Positions 4,910 to 6,087 of a stretch of 6,087 nucleotides of DNA are shown here, in pieces; positions within the stretch are counted from its first letter, which is position 1, and each line of letters opens with the position of its first letter. The notes below the pieces were generated by a model that was not told the origin of the DNA, did no database searches, and saw only the letters and a program-made list of their open reading frames with translations. Source of the DNA: Candidatus Ruminimicrobiellum caprinum. Its GTDB lineage: Bacteria; Elusimicrobiota; Endomicrobiia; Endomicrobiales; Endomicrobiaceae. Where the stretch lies: NCBI GenBank assembly GCA_017413305.1, contig JAFPUA010000341.1:1-6087 (forward strand), written 5' to 3'. Position numbers and translations under genes: made by a program.

Positions 4910-5986
4910 ATGCTGAAACAAACTGAAATTATACACTACTTACAAACAAATAATAAACCTAAAATATTAATTGTTCAGCCGAGCAGGATGGGTGATATAA
5001 TTTTTGCGTTACCTGCTGTAGTTGAAATAAAGAAAAAATATCCTCATGCGCACATCAGTTGGATAGCCGACGAAAGATGTGCCGACATAATCAAAGACAA
5101 TTCTTTAATAGATAATTTAATAGTTTTTGACAGAAGAAATATTTCTCTTTCTTATATAAGAAAGATGAAAAAACTTCTTCGTGCAGAAAAGTTTGATCTT
5201 AGTATAGATTTTCATGGTCTTTTTAAGTCCGCAGCTATAGTTATGATGGCTGGTGCAAAAATAAAACTTGCATCTTCTTCCACAAACGGTATGCGTGAAC
5301 TTTCTTGGCTGTTTTCCAGAGAAATAAAGCCTGACAATGTTATATCGCACTGTATTGAAAGGCATTTGGCAGTTGCAAAATATTTAGGTTGTGATTTTGA
5401 TACTGACAAATTAGATTTTCATTTAGAAATTAAAGATAAATATATTAACGAAGTAAAAGAAATATTAAAAAAAGAAAATGTTGATTTAAATAAAAAAATA
5501 GTTTTAATTCACCCCGGCGGAGGCTGGATATCTCGTCGTTGGCAGAGCGATAAATTTGCTAAAACTATAGATTTAATAAACAAAAATTATGATGTTAATG
5601 TGATGCTTATTGGTGGCAAAGAGGGTGGTGCCAGTGAAAAAGGCTTAGATGAAGAAATAATTTCTATGCTTGAAAATAAAAAGATTATTAATCTTACAGG
5701 CAAATTGACATTAAAACAGCTTATGGCGTTGTTTACAATGGCAGACTTATTTTTAGCTAACGAAGCAGGCCCTATGCATATAGCTACAGCATTAAAAGTC
5801 CCTGCAATTGCGATACTAGGTCCTACAGATGCAAAAAGAACAGGACCTTTTAAAGGAAATACTACTGTAGTTCAGAAAAAAGTGCCTTGTCAGCCTTGCA
5901 GAAACAGAACTTGTACCAAAGTTGACTGCATGAAACTTATTTCCGTCGACGAAATTTTCAAACTAATCTCCCAAAATTTAAGCTAA
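4910..5986 (+). CDS. GT9 glycosyltransferase, heptosyltransferase-like (LPS core)
   Basis: A 358-residue GT-B enzyme of the GT9 (WaaC/WaaF/WaaQ-type) family, expected to transfer heptose or a related sugar from a nucleotide donor to the Kdo-lipid A core in the cytosol. N-terminal domain: KILIVQPSRMGDIIFALP (18-35; Asp29 is at the position of the catalytic Asp of WaaC), a P-x-A-x-I-x-W strand (45-51) and DFHGLFKS (100-107). C-terminal donor domain: IHPGGGWISRRW (200-211), MLIGG (232-236), NLTGKLTL (261-268), ANEAGPMHIA (283-292) and GPTDAKRTGP (304-313), then a Cys cluster CQPC-x4-C-x4-CM with Cys at 327, 330, 335 and 340, common in this family. Placement after waaA supports an LPS core role; which heptosyltransferase it is cannot be settled. 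ATG 4910 is the only in-frame start after the stop at 4901-4903; it lacks an SD and gives a 17-residue lead before the first strand. Confidence 0.9.
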   Translation: MLKQTEIIHYLQTNNKPKILIVQPSRMGDIIFALPAVVEIKKKYPHAHISWIADERCADIIKDNSLIDNLIVFDRRNISLSYIRKMKKLLRAEKFDLSIDFHGLFKSAAIVMMAGAKIKLASSSTNGMRELSWLFSREIKPDNVISHCIERHLAVAKYLGCDFDTDKLDFHLEIKDKYINEVKEILKKENVDLNKKIVLIHPGGGWISRRWQSDKFAKTIDLINKNYDVNVMLIGGKEGGASEKGLDEEIISMLENKKIINLTGKLTLKQLMALFTMADLFLANEAGPMHIATALKVPAIAILGPTDAKRTGPFKGNTTVVQKKVPCQPCRNRTCTKVDCMKLISVDEIFKLISQNLS

Positions 5987-6020
5987 TTATAACGATTTGC
6001 AATTTCTGGTTACGACTTTG

Positions 6021-6087
6021 TAATTTCAAAACTTATGTACTACCACGCTATCGCTTTTATATATTCGTACACCACGTTTTGAAATTA
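6021..6087. repeat. Palindromic repeat with ATGTAC/GTACAC core, cut by window end
   Basis: TAATTTCAAAAC (6021-6032) and GTTTTGAAATTA (6076-6087) are perfect 12-bp inverted arms. Inside lie ATGTAC (6035-6040) and GTACAC (6067-6072), the same inverted core words as in the 2609-2716 repeat, and a near direct repeat GTACtACCACG (6037-6047) / GTACACCACG (6067-6076). The arms may continue past the window. No gene is visible in 5987-6087. Confidence 0.6.

Noticed and set aside
5987..6087. A gene start or insertion-sequence end at the window edge
   Set aside because: No open frame of useful length and no transposase residues are visible; only the inverted arms can be supported.

Overview
This 6.1 kb window comes from a low-GC, diderm (outer-membrane-bearing) bacterium. 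Two predicted proteins have a signal peptide and a beta-barrel C-terminus ending in Phe, and two are glycosyltransferases of lipopolysaccharide core assembly (a Kdo transferase and a GT9 heptosyltransferase-like protein). All genes lie on the + strand and have similar AT-rich codon usage, so nothing suggests recent transfer. The species cannot be fixed from sequence alone. An Elusimicrobiota-like gut bacterium is my guess, held with low confidence; other AT-rich diderms are possible.

Layout. (1) Positions 1-2609: the C-terminal half of the Fe(II) transporter FeoB (5' end outside the window), a 62-residue FeoB-associated Cys-rich membrane protein starting at GTG, and a 386-residue OprB/LbtU-like porin. 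All three run in the same direction with gaps of 103 and 35 nt, so they look like one iron-uptake transcription unit. (2) Positions 2610-2898: a 289-nt gap without genes. It holds a 108-nt imperfect palindrome starting at the last base of the porin stop codon, a bulged hairpin, a strong intrinsic terminator, and then a consensus-like promoter with an 8-bp inverted repeat at the expected transcript start. (3) Positions 2917-3489: a 190-residue small outer-membrane beta-barrel protein with its own promoter and a very strong terminator, so probably monocistronic. (4) Positions 3592-5986: waaA (Kdo transferase) and a GT9 glycosyltransferase. Neither has a Shine-Dalgarno sequence, and the waaA promoter predicts an almost leaderless mRNA. 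(5) Positions 5987-6087: no gene, but a second palindromic repeat runs to the window edge and shares its ATGTAC...GTACAC core with the first.

How the parts fit. FeoB moves Fe(II) across the inner membrane, the Cys-rich protein is a known FeoB companion of unclear function, and the porin would be the outer-membrane entry route, giving a possible two-membrane ferrous-iron pathway. The second half of the window builds the inner core of LPS. The most interesting non-coding signals are the ATGTAC/GTACAC-core palindromic repeat family, degenerate tandem repeats in two short intergenic gaps (8-bp and 14-bp units), the inverted repeat at the small OMP promoter, and the apparently leaderless waaA. I found no tRNA, rRNA, CRISPR array, insertion sequence or transposase gene.
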